This document shows positions 56,344-64,000 of a stretch of 64,000 bases of DNA, one piece after another. Within the stretch, counting starts at the first letter, position 1. Every line of letters starts with the position of its first letter. The position numbers and the translations under genes are program-made. The notes below the pieces were generated by a model. The model saw nothing but the letters and a program-made list of their open reading frames with translations. It did no database searches and was not told the DNA's origin. Source of the stretch: Nonomuraea solani (GTDB lineage: Bacteria > Actinomycetota > Actinomycetes > Streptosporangiales > Streptosporangiaceae); assembly GCF_900108335.1 (NCBI RefSeq), contig NZ_FNVT01000004.1:372001-436000 (forward strand), written 5' to 3'.

Positions 56344-57323
56344 CCCAGACCGTGCGCCTCGGCCAGGAGTTCGGCCGAGCGCAGCCACGCCTTCCTGTCG
56401 GTCGCCGAGAACGCCACGATCAGCTCATCGGCCTGGGCGTGCTCGGCGAACCGATCGACATAGGCCTTGACCTCGGCCGGGTCGCCGACGGCCGAGTATT
56501 TGGCCATCTGGACGATCTGCTGCCCGGCCGGGGATTCGAGGATCATGTCGGCCTCTTCCTGCGTGAACGTACGTCCCCGCCCGAGGAACCTGCTCACCCT
56601 GAGCCGCTTCGAGGCCAGGAACTGCTCCTCCGCCTCCTCCGTCGTCTCCGCCGCGATCACGTTGAGCGCGGCGATGACGTGCGGCCGGTCGAGCTGCTCA
56701 GACGGCTTGAACTCGCGCCGGTAGACCGCCACGGCCTCCTCCAGCGCGGTGGGCGCGAAGTGCGAGGCGAACGCGTACGGCAGCCCGAGCATGGCGGCGA
56801 GCTGGGCCCCGAACAGGGAGGACCCGAGGATGTACAGCGGCACGTGCGTGCCCTTGCCCGGCGTGGCGTCCACGCCGGGGATCCGGGACTCGCCCGCCAG
56901 GTAGCCCTGCAGCTCCAGCACGTCCTGCGGGAACGCGTCCGCGGACGACGGCGTACGGCGCAGCGCCCGCATCGTCTGCTGGTCGCTGCCGGGCGCCCGG
57001 CCAAGGCCGAGGTCGATGCGTCCCGGGTGCAGGGTCTCCAGCGTGCCGAACTGCTCGGCGATGGTCAGTGGAGCGTGGTTCGGCAGCATGACGCCGCCCG
57101 CCCCGAGGCGAATCGTCCGGGTATGGGCGGCCACGTGGGCGATGAGCACGCTGGTGGCCGACGAGGCGATGCTCGGCATGTTGTGGTGCTCGGCGTACCA
57201 GACCCGCTGGTATCCCAGCTCCTCGGCCCGCTGGGCCAGGGCGACGCTGGCGGCGAAACTGTCGGCCGCCGTCTCGCCCTCGCCGATGTGCGCCAGATCC
57301 AGGATGGACAGCGGCAGAGCCAT
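56340..57323 (-). CDS. LLM-class flavin-dependent oxidoreductase
   Basis: A 327-residue bacterial-luciferase-like monooxygenase: LSILDLAHIGEGETAADSF, GYQRVWYAEHHNMPSIASSATSVLIAHVAAHTRTIRLGAGGVMLPNHAPLTIAEQFGTLETLHPGRIDLGLGRAPGSDQQTMRALRR are the TIM-barrel flavin and substrate signatures of the MsnO8/YvbT-like subgroup, which uses FMNH2 and oxygen. Substrate unknown. It is a single gene, overlapping the hypothetical gene's end by four bases. Confidence 0.93.
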   Translation of the reverse strand: MALPLSILDLAHIGEGETAADSFAASVALAQRAEELGYQRVWYAEHHNMPSIASSATSVLIAHVAAHTRTIRLGAGGVMLPNHAPLTIAEQFGTLETLHPGRIDLGLGRAPGSDQQTMRALRRTPSSADAFPQDVLELQGYLAGESRIPGVDATPGKGTHVPLYILGSSLFGAQLAAMLGLPYAFASHFAPTALEEAVAVYRREFKPSEQLDRPHVIAALNVIAAETTEEAEEQFLASKRLRVSRFLGRGRTFTQEEADMILESPAGQQIVQMAKYSAVGDPAEVKAYVDRFAEHAQADELIVAFSATDRKAWLRSAELLAEAHGLG

Positions 57324-57436
57324 GGGTACGCGCCTTTCGCAGAGCGGTTGGACCTGACTGTCGGTAACAGCCGCGAATGCGCCGTTATTTCATGACCGAG
57401 CCCCCGCGGGCCGGGACGCGGGGGCTCGTGGAGGGG

Positions 57437-58756
57437 TCAGGAAGCCGTACAGGTGAACGTGGCCGGGGTGCCGTTCTGGCCGGTGTGATTGGCGAGGAAG
57501 CCGAACGTCGCCGTCGCGCCCGCCGCCAGATCGCCGTTCCAGTTGAGGTTCGTGACGGTGATCGCGCCGCCGCCGGCGGACAGGGTGCCGTTCCAGAGCT
57601 GGGAGATCGTCTGCCCGCTCGGGAACGTCCAGCCGACCTTCCAGCCGCGGATCGGGGCCGAGCCGGTGTTCTTGACGGTGACCTCACTCTGGAAACCGTT
57701 CTGCCACTGACTGGTCACCTTGTACGTCGCGCCGCACCCGGAAGGACCGGCCGTAGGGGTTACGGTCGGCGTCACCGTGGGGGTTACGGTCGGCTGCGGG
57801 GCGGCGACGGCCAGGTCGTACGCCCGCTGCGGCACGAACTGTCCCGCTCCCGCGATGCAGCCGTCCGCCTCGCCCGGCGGCTTGACCCAGAGGTAGGCGT
57901 CGATGGCCGAATCGCCCGTGTTCGTGGTGCTCCAGATGCCGGTGGCCCGGCCCGCCGGGTCGCACCACTCGCTGCCGGCCGGCCCGTTGCCGTTGCGACT
58001 GGTGTCGATGACCGCCTTCAGCCGGGACACGCCGGTCGCCGCGATGATGCTCTTCGCGTACGACACCAGCCCCGGCGTCGCCCGGTAGTTGGAGGTGTTG
58101 ACCGCGATCCCGTCGGCGCTGTTGGCCACGTCCGCCCCGGTCAGCCGGGAGGCCGCCTCGGAGGCCGACAGCCAGCCGTCGTGCCCGATGTCGAAGTACA
58201 CCTTGACCTGCGACGACGTACCCCTGAACCTCTTGCCCGCGTACGCCATCGACGCCTTGACCTCGGCCTGCTCCGCGGCGTTCATGCAGTTCGTCATGAT
58301 CGCCAGCGCGTCCGGTTCGAGGACGATGGAGGCCGGCCGCCCACCGAGCCCGGCGGCGATCTGGTCGATCCAGGCGCGGTAGGAGGCGTGGTCGGGCGCC
58401 CCGCCCGCGCTCGCGCCGCCGCAGTCGCGGTTCGGCATCGCGTACACGGCCATGATCGGGATCTTGCCCGCCGCCGCGGCGGCGCCGACGTACGCGTCGA
58501 CCTGGCTCCGCACCAGCGCAGGGTTGTACGTCGCGAACCACCGCCCCTGCGGCACGGCGGCGACCCGGTCCCTGATCACCGCGGTACGGCTGTCGTTCGG
58601 GTTGGCCGCCACCCACTTGGCGGCGTTGGTCTGGGGATCCACGTAGAAAGCGGAGTCGGCGGCCTGGGCGGTGGACGAGGACAGGACGACCGCCCCCGCC
58701 GCGGCCGTGGCGGCCGCCGCGAGGAGCACCGCCAACATGGGCCTTCTGCGAGACAT
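57437..58756 (-). CDS. Secreted GH6 cellulase with C-terminal CBM2
   Basis: A 439-residue secreted enzyme. Signal peptide residues 1-32; GH6 catalytic domain about 33-325 with the family motifs VYAMPNRDCGG, RPASIVLEPDALA (catalytic-region Asp), VYFDIGHDGWL, AVIDTSRNGNGP and LWVKPPGEADG. A TPTVTPTVTPTAGP linker leads to a CBM2 (about 340-439: CGATYKVTSQWQNGFQSEVTVKNTG, GWKVGWTFPSGQTISQLWNG). The GH6 part looks like an endoglucanase cutting internal beta-1,4 bonds of cellulose. A perfect CebR-type operator lies 22 bp upstream of the start codon. Confidence 0.95.
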   Translation of the reverse strand: MSRRRPMLAVLLAAAATAAAGAVVLSSSTAQAADSAFYVDPQTNAAKWVAANPNDSRTAVIRDRVAAVPQGRWFATYNPALVRSQVDAYVGAAAAAGKIPIMAVYAMPNRDCGGASAGGAPDHASYRAWIDQIAAGLGGRPASIVLEPDALAIMTNCMNAAEQAEVKASMAYAGKRFRGTSSQVKVYFDIGHDGWLSASEAASRLTGADVANSADGIAVNTSNYRATPGLVSYAKSIIAATGVSRLKAVIDTSRNGNGPAGSEWCDPAGRATGIWSTTNTGDSAIDAYLWVKPPGEADGCIAGAGQFVPQRAYDLAVAAPQPTVTPTVTPTVTPTAGPSGCGATYKVTSQWQNGFQSEVTVKNTGSAPIRGWKVGWTFPSGQTISQLWNGTLSAGGGAITVTNLNWNGDLAAGATATFGFLANHTGQNGTPATFTCTAS

Positions 58757-58777
58757 GAAAGTAGCTCCATCCGTTGT

Positions 58778-58793
58778 GTGGGAGCGCTCCCAC
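58778..58793. promoter_or_regulatory. CebR-type operator upstream of the GH6 cellulase
   Basis: GTGGGAGCGCTCCCAC is a perfect 16-bp palindrome containing TGGGAGCGCTCCCA (58779-58792), the consensus site of the actinomycete cellulose-utilisation repressor CebR, which releases DNA in the presence of cello-oligosaccharides. It lies just upstream of the start, where bound repressor would block transcription. The CebR gene itself is not in this window. Confidence 0.9.
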
Positions 58794-58895
58794 CGGCACC
58801 CCGGATGGTAGGGAGGCGTTACCGCCACCTCAAAGACATCGGATCGATCTGCAGGACGTCACCGCAGGCCAGAGCCCACGTGACAGGTGAAAGTT

Positions 58896-59456
58896 TCACT
58901 CGGCCAGGCACGCCTCGAAGATCGCGGTCAGCCGGTCGACGTCGGCGGGAGTGGGCCGCTCGGGGCCGACGCGGCGGCGCATGGCGCCGACGCCGAGGAA
59001 CATCGCCGTGGCCATCCGGGCCCTCGCGTGCGCGTCCGGCCCGGTGAGATGGGCCTCCAGCGGCTGGAGCACCGCGGTCAGCAGGCGCTCGCGGGCCACG
59101 GCCTCCACCTCGGGATGGCGGGCCGAGCGTTCGAGCGCGCGCAGGATCGGGCTCTCCGGCGGGTGCTCCATGCGCTCGGCCGCGTATTCGGCCAGCCGCC
59201 GCGGCAGGCCCGCGGGGTCGCCGTCGAACAGGGCGCTGAAGGTCGGCTCACCCTGCAGGACCGCCCCGAACAGGCCGGCCTTGGATCCGAAATAGCGCCC
59301 CACCAGGGCGATGTTGGCCTCCGCCGCCGACGCGATCATGCGTACGGTCACCTGCTCGTAGCCGTGCTCGCCGAACAGCCGGCGCGCGGCCTGCAGGATC
59401 CGCTCCCGCGTGGCCTCGCGGGAGCGTGGCCGGGCCTCAGTCACCTGGAGACTCAT
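58896..59456 (-). CDS. TetR-family transcriptional regulator
   Basis: A 186-residue regulator: TRERILQAARRLFGEHGYEQVTVRMIASAAEANIALVGRYFGSKAGLF is the TetR HTH, followed by a helical ligand-binding domain. It is divergent from a DHA2 efflux gene 97 bp away, whose promoter region it probably represses. The spacer has an AT-rich stretch (AAACATGCGTATACTCAAAT) suited to promoter and operator. Confidence 0.92.
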   Translation of the reverse strand: MSLQVTEARPRSREATRERILQAARRLFGEHGYEQVTVRMIASAAEANIALVGRYFGSKAGLFGAVLQGEPTFSALFDGDPAGLPRRLAEYAAERMEHPPESPILRALERSARHPEVEAVARERLLTAVLQPLEAHLTGPDAHARARMATAMFLGVGAMRRRVGPERPTPADVDRLTAIFEACLAE

Positions 59457-59553
59457 GCCCGCACTCTACTGAAAGTACCCCCACTTACCGCGCGGCTAGT
59501 AAACATGCGTATACTCAAATCGGTTCAAAGCTGTATGAAGGGGATGTGGTGTC

Positions 59554-61362
59554 TTGGTAGCCCAAGCGCAGGCCGCTCCTCCCGCGAATCGGCACTACAC
59601 CCACCGCGAAATCCTCGAGGTCATGTCCGGGCTCATGCTCGCGATGCTCACGTCGATGATCTCGACCTCTGTGGTGGGCACCGCGCTGCCGACGATCGTG
59701 GGAGAGCTCGGCGGGCAGGATCAGTACTCGTGGGTCGCGAGCGCGACCATGCTGACGATGACGGTGTCGACCCCGCTCTGGGGCAAGCTGTCCGACCTAT
59801 TCGGGCGCAAGCTGCTCTTCCAGACCGCTCTGGGGTTGTTCGTCGCGGCGTCGCTGGTGGCCGGGCTCTCCCAGGACATGGGGCAGCTCATCGCGGCTCG
59901 TGCCGTACAGGGCCTGGGTGTGGGTGGTCTGTCCGCTCTCGCGCAGGTGATCCTGGGCGACATCGTGTCGCCCCGCGAGCGCGGCCGCTACTCCGGCTAC
60001 ATGGGCGCCGTCTTCGGCATCTCGACGGTCGCGGGGCCGCTGCTGGGCGGGTTCATCGTGGACGCCGACTGGCTCGGCTGGCGCTGGTGCTTCTACGTGG
60101 TCGTGCCCTTCGCGCTGGTGTCCTTCATCGTGATCCAGAAGGTGCTCAAGCTGCCGAAGGTCAAGCGGAGCACCTCCATCGACATCTGGGGCGCGACGAC
60201 GATCACGGCCAGCGCGAGCGCGCTCATGCTGCTGCTGACGTTCGGCGGCAACCAGTTCGAGTGGAACTCGGTCTGGACTTACTTCCTGGCCGCGATCAGC
60301 CTGCTCATGCTGGCCCTCGCGGTGCTGTCCGAGCGGACCGCGCGCAACCCGATCCTGCCGCCGCGGTTGTTCCGCAACCGGACGTTCGTGCTCACCAGCC
60401 TCGCCTCGCTGTTCGTCGGCATGGCGATGTTCGGCGCGATGATCTACCTGCCGCAGTATCTGCAGATCGTCAAAGGGCTCAGCCCGACCAACTCCGGGCT
60501 CATGACGCTGCCCATGGTGGTGGCGCTGTTCCTGGGCGGTGTGATCTCCGGGAAGATCGTCACCAACACCGGCAAGTGGAAGATCTTCCCCGTCGCGGGC
60601 CTGCTGATCGTGGCGGTCGGGCTGTTCCTGCTGTCCCAGTTGCACGTCGACTCCAGCAACTGGCTCATCGGCTTCGACGTGGCGGTGCTGGGCACCGGGC
60701 TCGGCCTGTGCATGCAGATGCTCATCCTGGCCGCCCAGAACGGCTCCGAGCAGCGCGACATGGCGTCCACGACCTCGGGGGTCTCGTTCTTCCGCTCGCT
60801 GGGCGGCGCCGTCGGCGTGGCCGCGTTCGGCGCGATCCTGACCAACCGGCTCATGAGCGAGCTGACCGAGCAGGCCACGGCCGCGGGCATCAAGCTGCCC
60901 GGCGGCGGGGGCTTCAAGCTCGGCAGCCCCGACGCCATCCAGCACCTCCCCGGACCGATCAAGGCCATCGTGCTGGAGTCGTTCACGCGGGGCCTGGAGA
61001 CCGTGTTCATGGTGGGCGTGCCCATCGCGCTGCTGGGCTTCGTGGCCACGCTCTTCCTCAAGGAGCTGCCGCTGCGCGGTTCGAGCGCGCCCGCCGTACC
61101 CGCGGCCAAGCCGCTCGGCAAGGACGACCTGGTCCTGGCCGGGCTGCTGCTCGAACTGGTCGCCCAGCGCGTCGAGCGGGTGAACGGCGAAGGCTCGGCC
61201 CTGCTCACTGCGGTGGCCAAGATGGCGCCGCCGGACGGCCGCTCCGAGCGCGAACGGGCCAGGTCGGTCGCGCACGACGTGCTGCGGCCCACCTCACGGG
61301 CCCTGATCGCGCAGGCCACGCCACCCCGGAAGGACCTCGTCACAGGAGGAATCGCACAATGA
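59554..61362 (+). CDS. DHA2-family (EmrB/QacA) MFS drug exporter
   Basis: A 602-residue 14-helix exporter. TTG 59554 with AAGGGG upstream is the best start. MISTSVVGTALPTIVGELGG and WGKLSDLFGRKLLFQTALGLF (motif A) and the DHA2 motif ERGRYSGYMGAVFGISTVAGPLLGGFIVD are clear. A ~90-residue cytoplasmic C-terminal extension (DDLVLAGLLLELVAQRVERVNGEG...) follows the last helix, longer than usual. It uses proton-motive force to export drugs and is divergent from the TetR gene. Its stop overlaps the next start (ATGA). Confidence 0.93.
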   Translation: MVAQAQAAPPANRHYTHREILEVMSGLMLAMLTSMISTSVVGTALPTIVGELGGQDQYSWVASATMLTMTVSTPLWGKLSDLFGRKLLFQTALGLFVAASLVAGLSQDMGQLIAARAVQGLGVGGLSALAQVILGDIVSPRERGRYSGYMGAVFGISTVAGPLLGGFIVDADWLGWRWCFYVVVPFALVSFIVIQKVLKLPKVKRSTSIDIWGATTITASASALMLLLTFGGNQFEWNSVWTYFLAAISLLMLALAVLSERTARNPILPPRLFRNRTFVLTSLASLFVGMAMFGAMIYLPQYLQIVKGLSPTNSGLMTLPMVVALFLGGVISGKIVTNTGKWKIFPVAGLLIVAVGLFLLSQLHVDSSNWLIGFDVAVLGTGLGLCMQMLILAAQNGSEQRDMASTTSGVSFFRSLGGAVGVAAFGAILTNRLMSELTEQATAAGIKLPGGGGFKLGSPDAIQHLPGPIKAIVLESFTRGLETVFMVGVPIALLGFVATLFLKELPLRGSSAPAVPAAKPLGKDDLVLAGLLLELVAQRVERVNGEGSALLTAVAKMAPPDGRSERERARSVAHDVLRPTSRALIAQATPPRKDLVTGGIAQ

Positions 61363-61793
61363 TTCGCAAGTTCGTGGGCACCGTCGCGGCGTCCCTGGCG
61401 GCGCTGGCCGGATTGTGGCTGATGATCGCGCCCTTCGCCCTCGGCACCCAGCCCGAGGGCTCCGACTGGACGAACGCCACCCAGTCCGAGTTCTTCACGG
61501 GCCTCGGCGTGGCCGTCGTGGGGCTCGCGGGCGCGGTCTCCTTCGCGCTGGCCATCCACGAGGAGCTGGTGGTACGCGGTCTGGTCGTCCCCAAGCCGCG
61601 CAGGACCGAGCCGGAGCCCGAGCCCGTACCGGCCGCCGCAGCGCCCCAGGCGTCCTCCGCCGAGCTGGCCACCCTGCTGGCCCCGCTGGTCGAGGCACTG
61701 CGCGAGGACCTGAACGACCGCGACCTGAACAACACCGGGGAGCACCGCCGCAACGGCAAGGCCACCCTGGTCGGAATGGAGGAGACCCGATGA
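61359..61793 (+). CDS. Two-TM hypothetical protein coupled to the exporter
   Basis: A 144-residue protein, ATG 61359 with AGGAGG upstream and overlapping the exporter stop. Two helices (VAASLAALAGLWLMIAPFALG; FFTGLGVAVVGLAGAVSFALAI) are followed by a Pro/Glu linker and a C-terminal helix (LATLLAPLVEALREDLNDRDLNN). The 'GLWL-(M/V)-(I/A)-APFA-(L/V)-G' motif also occurs in the next small protein, so the two are related. Role unknown; perhaps exporter accessories. Confidence 0.8.
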   Translation: MIRKFVGTVAASLAALAGLWLMIAPFALGTQPEGSDWTNATQSEFFTGLGVAVVGLAGAVSFALAIHEELVVRGLVVPKPRRTEPEPEPVPAAAAPQASSAELATLLAPLVEALREDLNDRDLNNTGEHRRNGKATLVGMEETR

Positions 61794-62026
61794 AGGCCAA
61801 GCTGGGCGTGTCCGCCCTCGTGCTGCTGTTCCTCGGCGGCCTGTGGCTGGTCGCCGCGCCTTTCGCGGTCGGCTACCAGCCGCGCGGCGCGGCCTACGTG
61901 GACGCGACGGTCAACGACCTGTGGCTCGGCGGCTCGATCGCCGTGCTCTCGTTCGTGTCCCTCGTGATCTACGCGGCCGACGCCCTGCGCGACCTGGCCC
62001 GCCGCGGCAAGCACGCCGACCTCTGA
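61790..62026 (+). CDS. Small two-TM protein
   Basis: A 78-residue protein, ATG 61790 overlapping the upstream stop. It has two helices, LGVSALVLLFLGGLWLVAAPFAVG and LWLGGSIAVLSFVSLVIYAADAL, and a basic tail. It shares the GLWL-x-APFA-x-G motif with its neighbour and looks like a shortened duplicate. Part of the exporter operon. Confidence 0.8.
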   Translation: MKAKLGVSALVLLFLGGLWLVAAPFAVGYQPRGAAYVDATVNDLWLGGSIAVLSFVSLVIYAADALRDLARRGKHADL

Positions 62027-62039
62027 CGCGAGACATGCC

Positions 62040-62516
62040 GTGTTCGGCAGTGGTACGGATCCGCGCTGGGAGCCCGTGGCGGGCCGGCTCCCCGCGGGGG
62101 AATTCGAGATCGGCAAAGACGGCGCCGGCCTGCTCGTCGTCGGCTTCGACGGCACCGACCCGAGCCGCAACGCCCTGGCGTACGCGGCCGGGCTCGCCCG
62201 CCGGGACAACGCCGGCCTGCTCATCGCCTTCGTGGAGTCGCTCAACTCCGCCGCGCTGTGGTTCTTCGCCGGGTCGCCGATCATCCCCGACTCGGCTGCC
62301 GACCTGACCGAGGACCTCTGGGACGAGCTGCGGGGCGCCGGGGTGCCGTGGCGGTTCGTCAGCGTGCGCGGTGACACGGCGCGTGAGCTGGAGACGCTGG
62401 CCAGCGCGTACATGGCGGATACCATCGTGGTGGGCCGCGCGCGGTCCCGGTGGCGGGGGTCGGTGGCGGCCGGGCTGGCGAAACGCGCTCGCCGTACCGT
62501 GTTGATAGTCCCGTGA
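62040..62516 (+). CDS. Universal stress protein (UspA family)
   Basis: A 158-residue single-domain Usp starting with GTG 62040, 13 bp after the preceding gene and thus in the same operon. GLLVVGFDGTDPSRNALAYAAGLARRDNAGLLIAFV and DTIVVGRARSRWRGSVAAGLAKRARRTVLIVP cover the first strand/helix and the G-x2-G-x9-G-(S/T)-like ATP loop; the latter is altered (GRARSRWRGS), so ATP binding is uncertain. It probably links stress signalling to the exporter locus. Confidence 0.88.
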   Translation: MFGSGTDPRWEPVAGRLPAGEFEIGKDGAGLLVVGFDGTDPSRNALAYAAGLARRDNAGLLIAFVESLNSAALWFFAGSPIIPDSAADLTEDLWDELRGAGVPWRFVSVRGDTARELETLASAYMADTIVVGRARSRWRGSVAAGLAKRARRTVLIVP

Positions 62517-62545
62517 CCTCGCGGGACGTCGCATATGGTGGCCAG

Positions 62546-63292
62546 ATGAAACGTGCTGCCGCCATGGCGTTCGTGGTGCTCGCGTCCGTTTCGTGCGGCT
62601 CGGGTGAGCCGGTGGCCTCGCCCGCGCCCGCGACGTCCGAGCCCGTCCTGAACACCTCTGATTCGCCCGCCCCAGTGCCCGCCACCGGCACCGCCACCGC
62701 CGCGCCGGGCAAGACGGCCCCGCCCGCGTTCGCCGCCAAGGTGACGAAGGTGTCGCGCGACCGGCTGCCGTACTCGTGGCGCTCCGGTTGTCCCGTCCAC
62801 TTCCGGGATCTGCGGCTGATCACGATGACGTACTGGGGCTTCGACGGCAAACCGCACACCGGCGGCGAGCTGGTCGTGCGCAAGACGGTGACCGACGACA
62901 TCGTGACGGTCATGAAGAAGCTGTACGACTGGCGCTGGCCCATCAAGCAGATGAAGCTGGTGGACGCTTACAAGGGCGATGACTTCGACTCCATCGACGC
63001 GGACAACACCTCGGCCTTCAACTGCCGCCCTGCGACCGGGTCGAGTAATTGGTCAAACCACGCGTATGGGGAAGCAATAGACATCAACCCCCGCGAAAAC
63101 CCATATGTCACCGCAAGTGGCAGCACCGCCCACCAAAACGCCAAAAAGTTCACCAAGCGCCCACTTAAGGGTAAAGGCGTGGTTAATCCCCGTGACCGGG
63201 TCGTCAAGGCCTTCGCGCAGGTCGGCTGGGAGTGGGGCGGCTACTGGTCGGGCACCAAGGACTACCAGCATTTCTCCAAAGGCGGAGGCTGA
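62546..63292 (+). CDS. Lipoprotein M15-family D-Ala-D-Ala peptidase-like
   Basis: A 248-residue protein with lipobox VSCG near residues 15-18, a Pro/Thr/Ala linker to about 65 and a VanY/M15-type domain: LYDWRWPIKQMKLVDAYKGDD, NWSNHAYGEAIDINPRENPY (zinc ligands HxxGxAxD) and GWEWGGYWSGTKDYQHF (second His with W-E-W-GG). Expected to trim peptidoglycan stems outside the membrane. Oddity: codons at about 63049-63195 use many A/T-ending codons (AGT, AAT, TCA, TAT, ATA, CTT, AAA), unlike the rest of the gene. Confidence 0.92.
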   Translation: MKRAAAMAFVVLASVSCGSGEPVASPAPATSEPVLNTSDSPAPVPATGTATAAPGKTAPPAFAAKVTKVSRDRLPYSWRSGCPVHFRDLRLITMTYWGFDGKPHTGGELVVRKTVTDDIVTVMKKLYDWRWPIKQMKLVDAYKGDDFDSIDADNTSAFNCRPATGSSNWSNHAYGEAIDINPRENPYVTASGSTAHQNAKKFTKRPLKGKGVVNPRDRVVKAFAQVGWEWGGYWSGTKDYQHFSKGGG

Positions 63293-63304
63293 CACAATCG
63301 GCTC

Positions 63305-64000
63305 ATGGCGGCTAAGGACGGCGACGGCTGGGCCGAGTGCTCGCAAGGTCATCGGCACTGGGGCATCCACGGCGCTTCGGGGCTCCTCGTCGTACACCAT
63401 GACGAGCTGGGCATCCCCTACGTGCTCATGCAGAAACGCTCCTGGTGGAGCCACCACGGCAACACGTGGGGGCTGCCCGGCGGGGCGCGCGACAGCCACG
63501 AGGACGCCGTCGCCAGCGCGCTGCGCGAGGCCCGCGAGGAGGCGGCCCTCGCCGGCGAGGAGCTGCGCGTGCAGGGCGTCTACCTCGACGACCACGGCGG
63601 CTGGGCGTTCGAGACGGTGATCGCCGAGTCGCCGCTGCTGCTGCCCGCCGTGCCGGCCAACCGGGAGAGCGTCGAGCTGCGCTGGCTGGCGCTGCCCGAC
63701 GTGCCGGCCCGCAAGCTGCATCCCGGCTTCGCCGCCACCTGGGACCAGGTGCAGGGCGAGATCAGGCCGGAGAGCGTCGTGCTCGACATGGCCAACATCG
63801 TCGGCGCGCAGGCCGAGCACGGCTGGTGGCGCGACCGGCTCGGGGCGGCGACCCGGCTGCTACAGGCTCTTTCCGGGGTCAGGCTGTCGCATCCGGTGCT
63901 GTCGCAGTGGTTCCCGAGGGTGGTGGCGGTCGTGGAGGGCGCGGCCAGGAGCGCGCCCGACGTGCCCGGGATCCAGGTGGTGGCCGCGACGGGCAGCGGC
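63305..64000 (+). CDS. Nudix hydrolase (C-terminus outside window)
   Basis: The visible 232 codons begin with ATG 63305. ASGLLVVHHDELGIPYVLMQKRSWWSHHGNTWGLPGGARDSHEDAVASALREAREEAAL contains the complete Nudix box (G-x5-E-x7-REx2EEx). Nudix enzymes cleave nucleoside diphosphate-linked compounds. After the ~150-residue Nudix domain the frame continues (ANIVGAQAEHGWWRDRLGAATRLLQALSGV) into a further region that is cut by the window edge, so this is a longer two-part protein than simple Nudix hydrolases. Confidence 0.92.
   Translation, partial: MAAKDGDGWAECSQGHRHWGIHGASGLLVVHHDELGIPYVLMQKRSWWSHHGNTWGLPGGARDSHEDAVASALREAREEAALAGEELRVQGVYLDDHGGWAFETVIAESPLLLPAVPANRESVELRWLALPDVPARKLHPGFAATWDQVQGEIRPESVVLDMANIVGAQAEHGWWRDRLGAATRLLQALSGVRLSHPVLSQWFPRVVAVVEGAARSAPDVPGIQVVAATGSG

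Noticed and set aside
62968..63207. 79-codon minus-strand frame with hydrophobic segments inside the M15 peptidase gene
   Set aside because: It coincides exactly with the codon-use patch and has no ribosome site. It is most likely a by-product of the altered codons, although the patch itself is reported.

Overview
The window is about 64 kb of very GC-rich chromosome with dense, strongly G/C-ending codon use, many GTG starts and ATGA/GTGA stop-start overlaps. It carries actinomycete hallmark genes: two conservon clusters (nitrate-sensor-type histidine kinase, Roadblock, DUF742, small GTPase), three SigE-family sigma factors, CBM2-tailed secreted enzymes, a streptogrisin-type protease and twin-arginine signals. 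Inference: a filamentous actinomycete, most likely order Streptosporangiales (Nonomuraea-like). The species cannot be fixed from the sequence.

Region by region: 0-6.2 kb holds the start of a secreted protein, a lipoprotein, a flotillin/NfeD pair with a decayed second flotillin, and an FAD oxidoreductase coupled to a PrsW-type membrane protease. 6.2-12.6 kb holds two conservons facing each other, one complete (A-B-C-D) and one reduced to A-C. 12.6-19.3 kb holds a DUF998 membrane protein, the xylAB operon, a MarR/VOC pair and a B12-binding radical SAM enzyme. 19.3-28 kb holds a MarR/MFS pair, a secreted serine protease, a CPBP protease with a response regulator whose gene end overlaps that of a convergent histidine kinase, and a sigma factor coupled to a membrane-tethered solute-binding protein. 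28-36.3 kb holds tRNA-Ser(GCU), YceI/MarR, a second sigma factor, a Cys-rich/MauE-like pair, an AAA ATPase, a MaoC hydratase and a third sigma factor coupled to a membrane-anchored propeller-like protein.

36.3-39.9 kb is the most intriguing block: a tight operon of a Pro-rich membrane protein, an Lgt-like diacylglyceryl transferase homologue, a radical SAM enzyme resembling the tetraether-lipid synthase (Tes/MJ0619) family and a small membrane protein, preceded by a paralogue of the first gene. It looks like an uncharacterised membrane-lipid or lipoprotein modification pathway. 39.9-41.8 kb is a LuxR-type two-component system.

41.99-44.63 kb is a 2.6-kb genomic island in a tRNA-Arg(ACG) gene, bounded by a perfect 41-bp duplication of the tRNA 3' part, with a truncated tyrosine integrase and two cargo genes. 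From 44.8 kb onward come a DUF418 protein, cellulose-linked secreted proteins (a CBM2-metalloprotease and a GH6-CBM2 cellulase, the latter behind a perfect CebR-type palindrome), a beta-helix protein, a P-loop/nucleotidyltransferase pair, a vanadium haloperoxidase-like protein, several uncharacterised membrane proteins, a PAS protein, a DUF6745 gene, a luciferase-like oxidoreductase, a TetR/DHA2 efflux locus, a universal stress protein, an M15 peptidase with a patch of foreign codon use, and a Nudix hydrolase cut by the window edge.

No CRISPR array, rRNA, complete insertion sequence or secondary-metabolite megasynthase was seen. Family assignments come from reading motifs, not from database searches.
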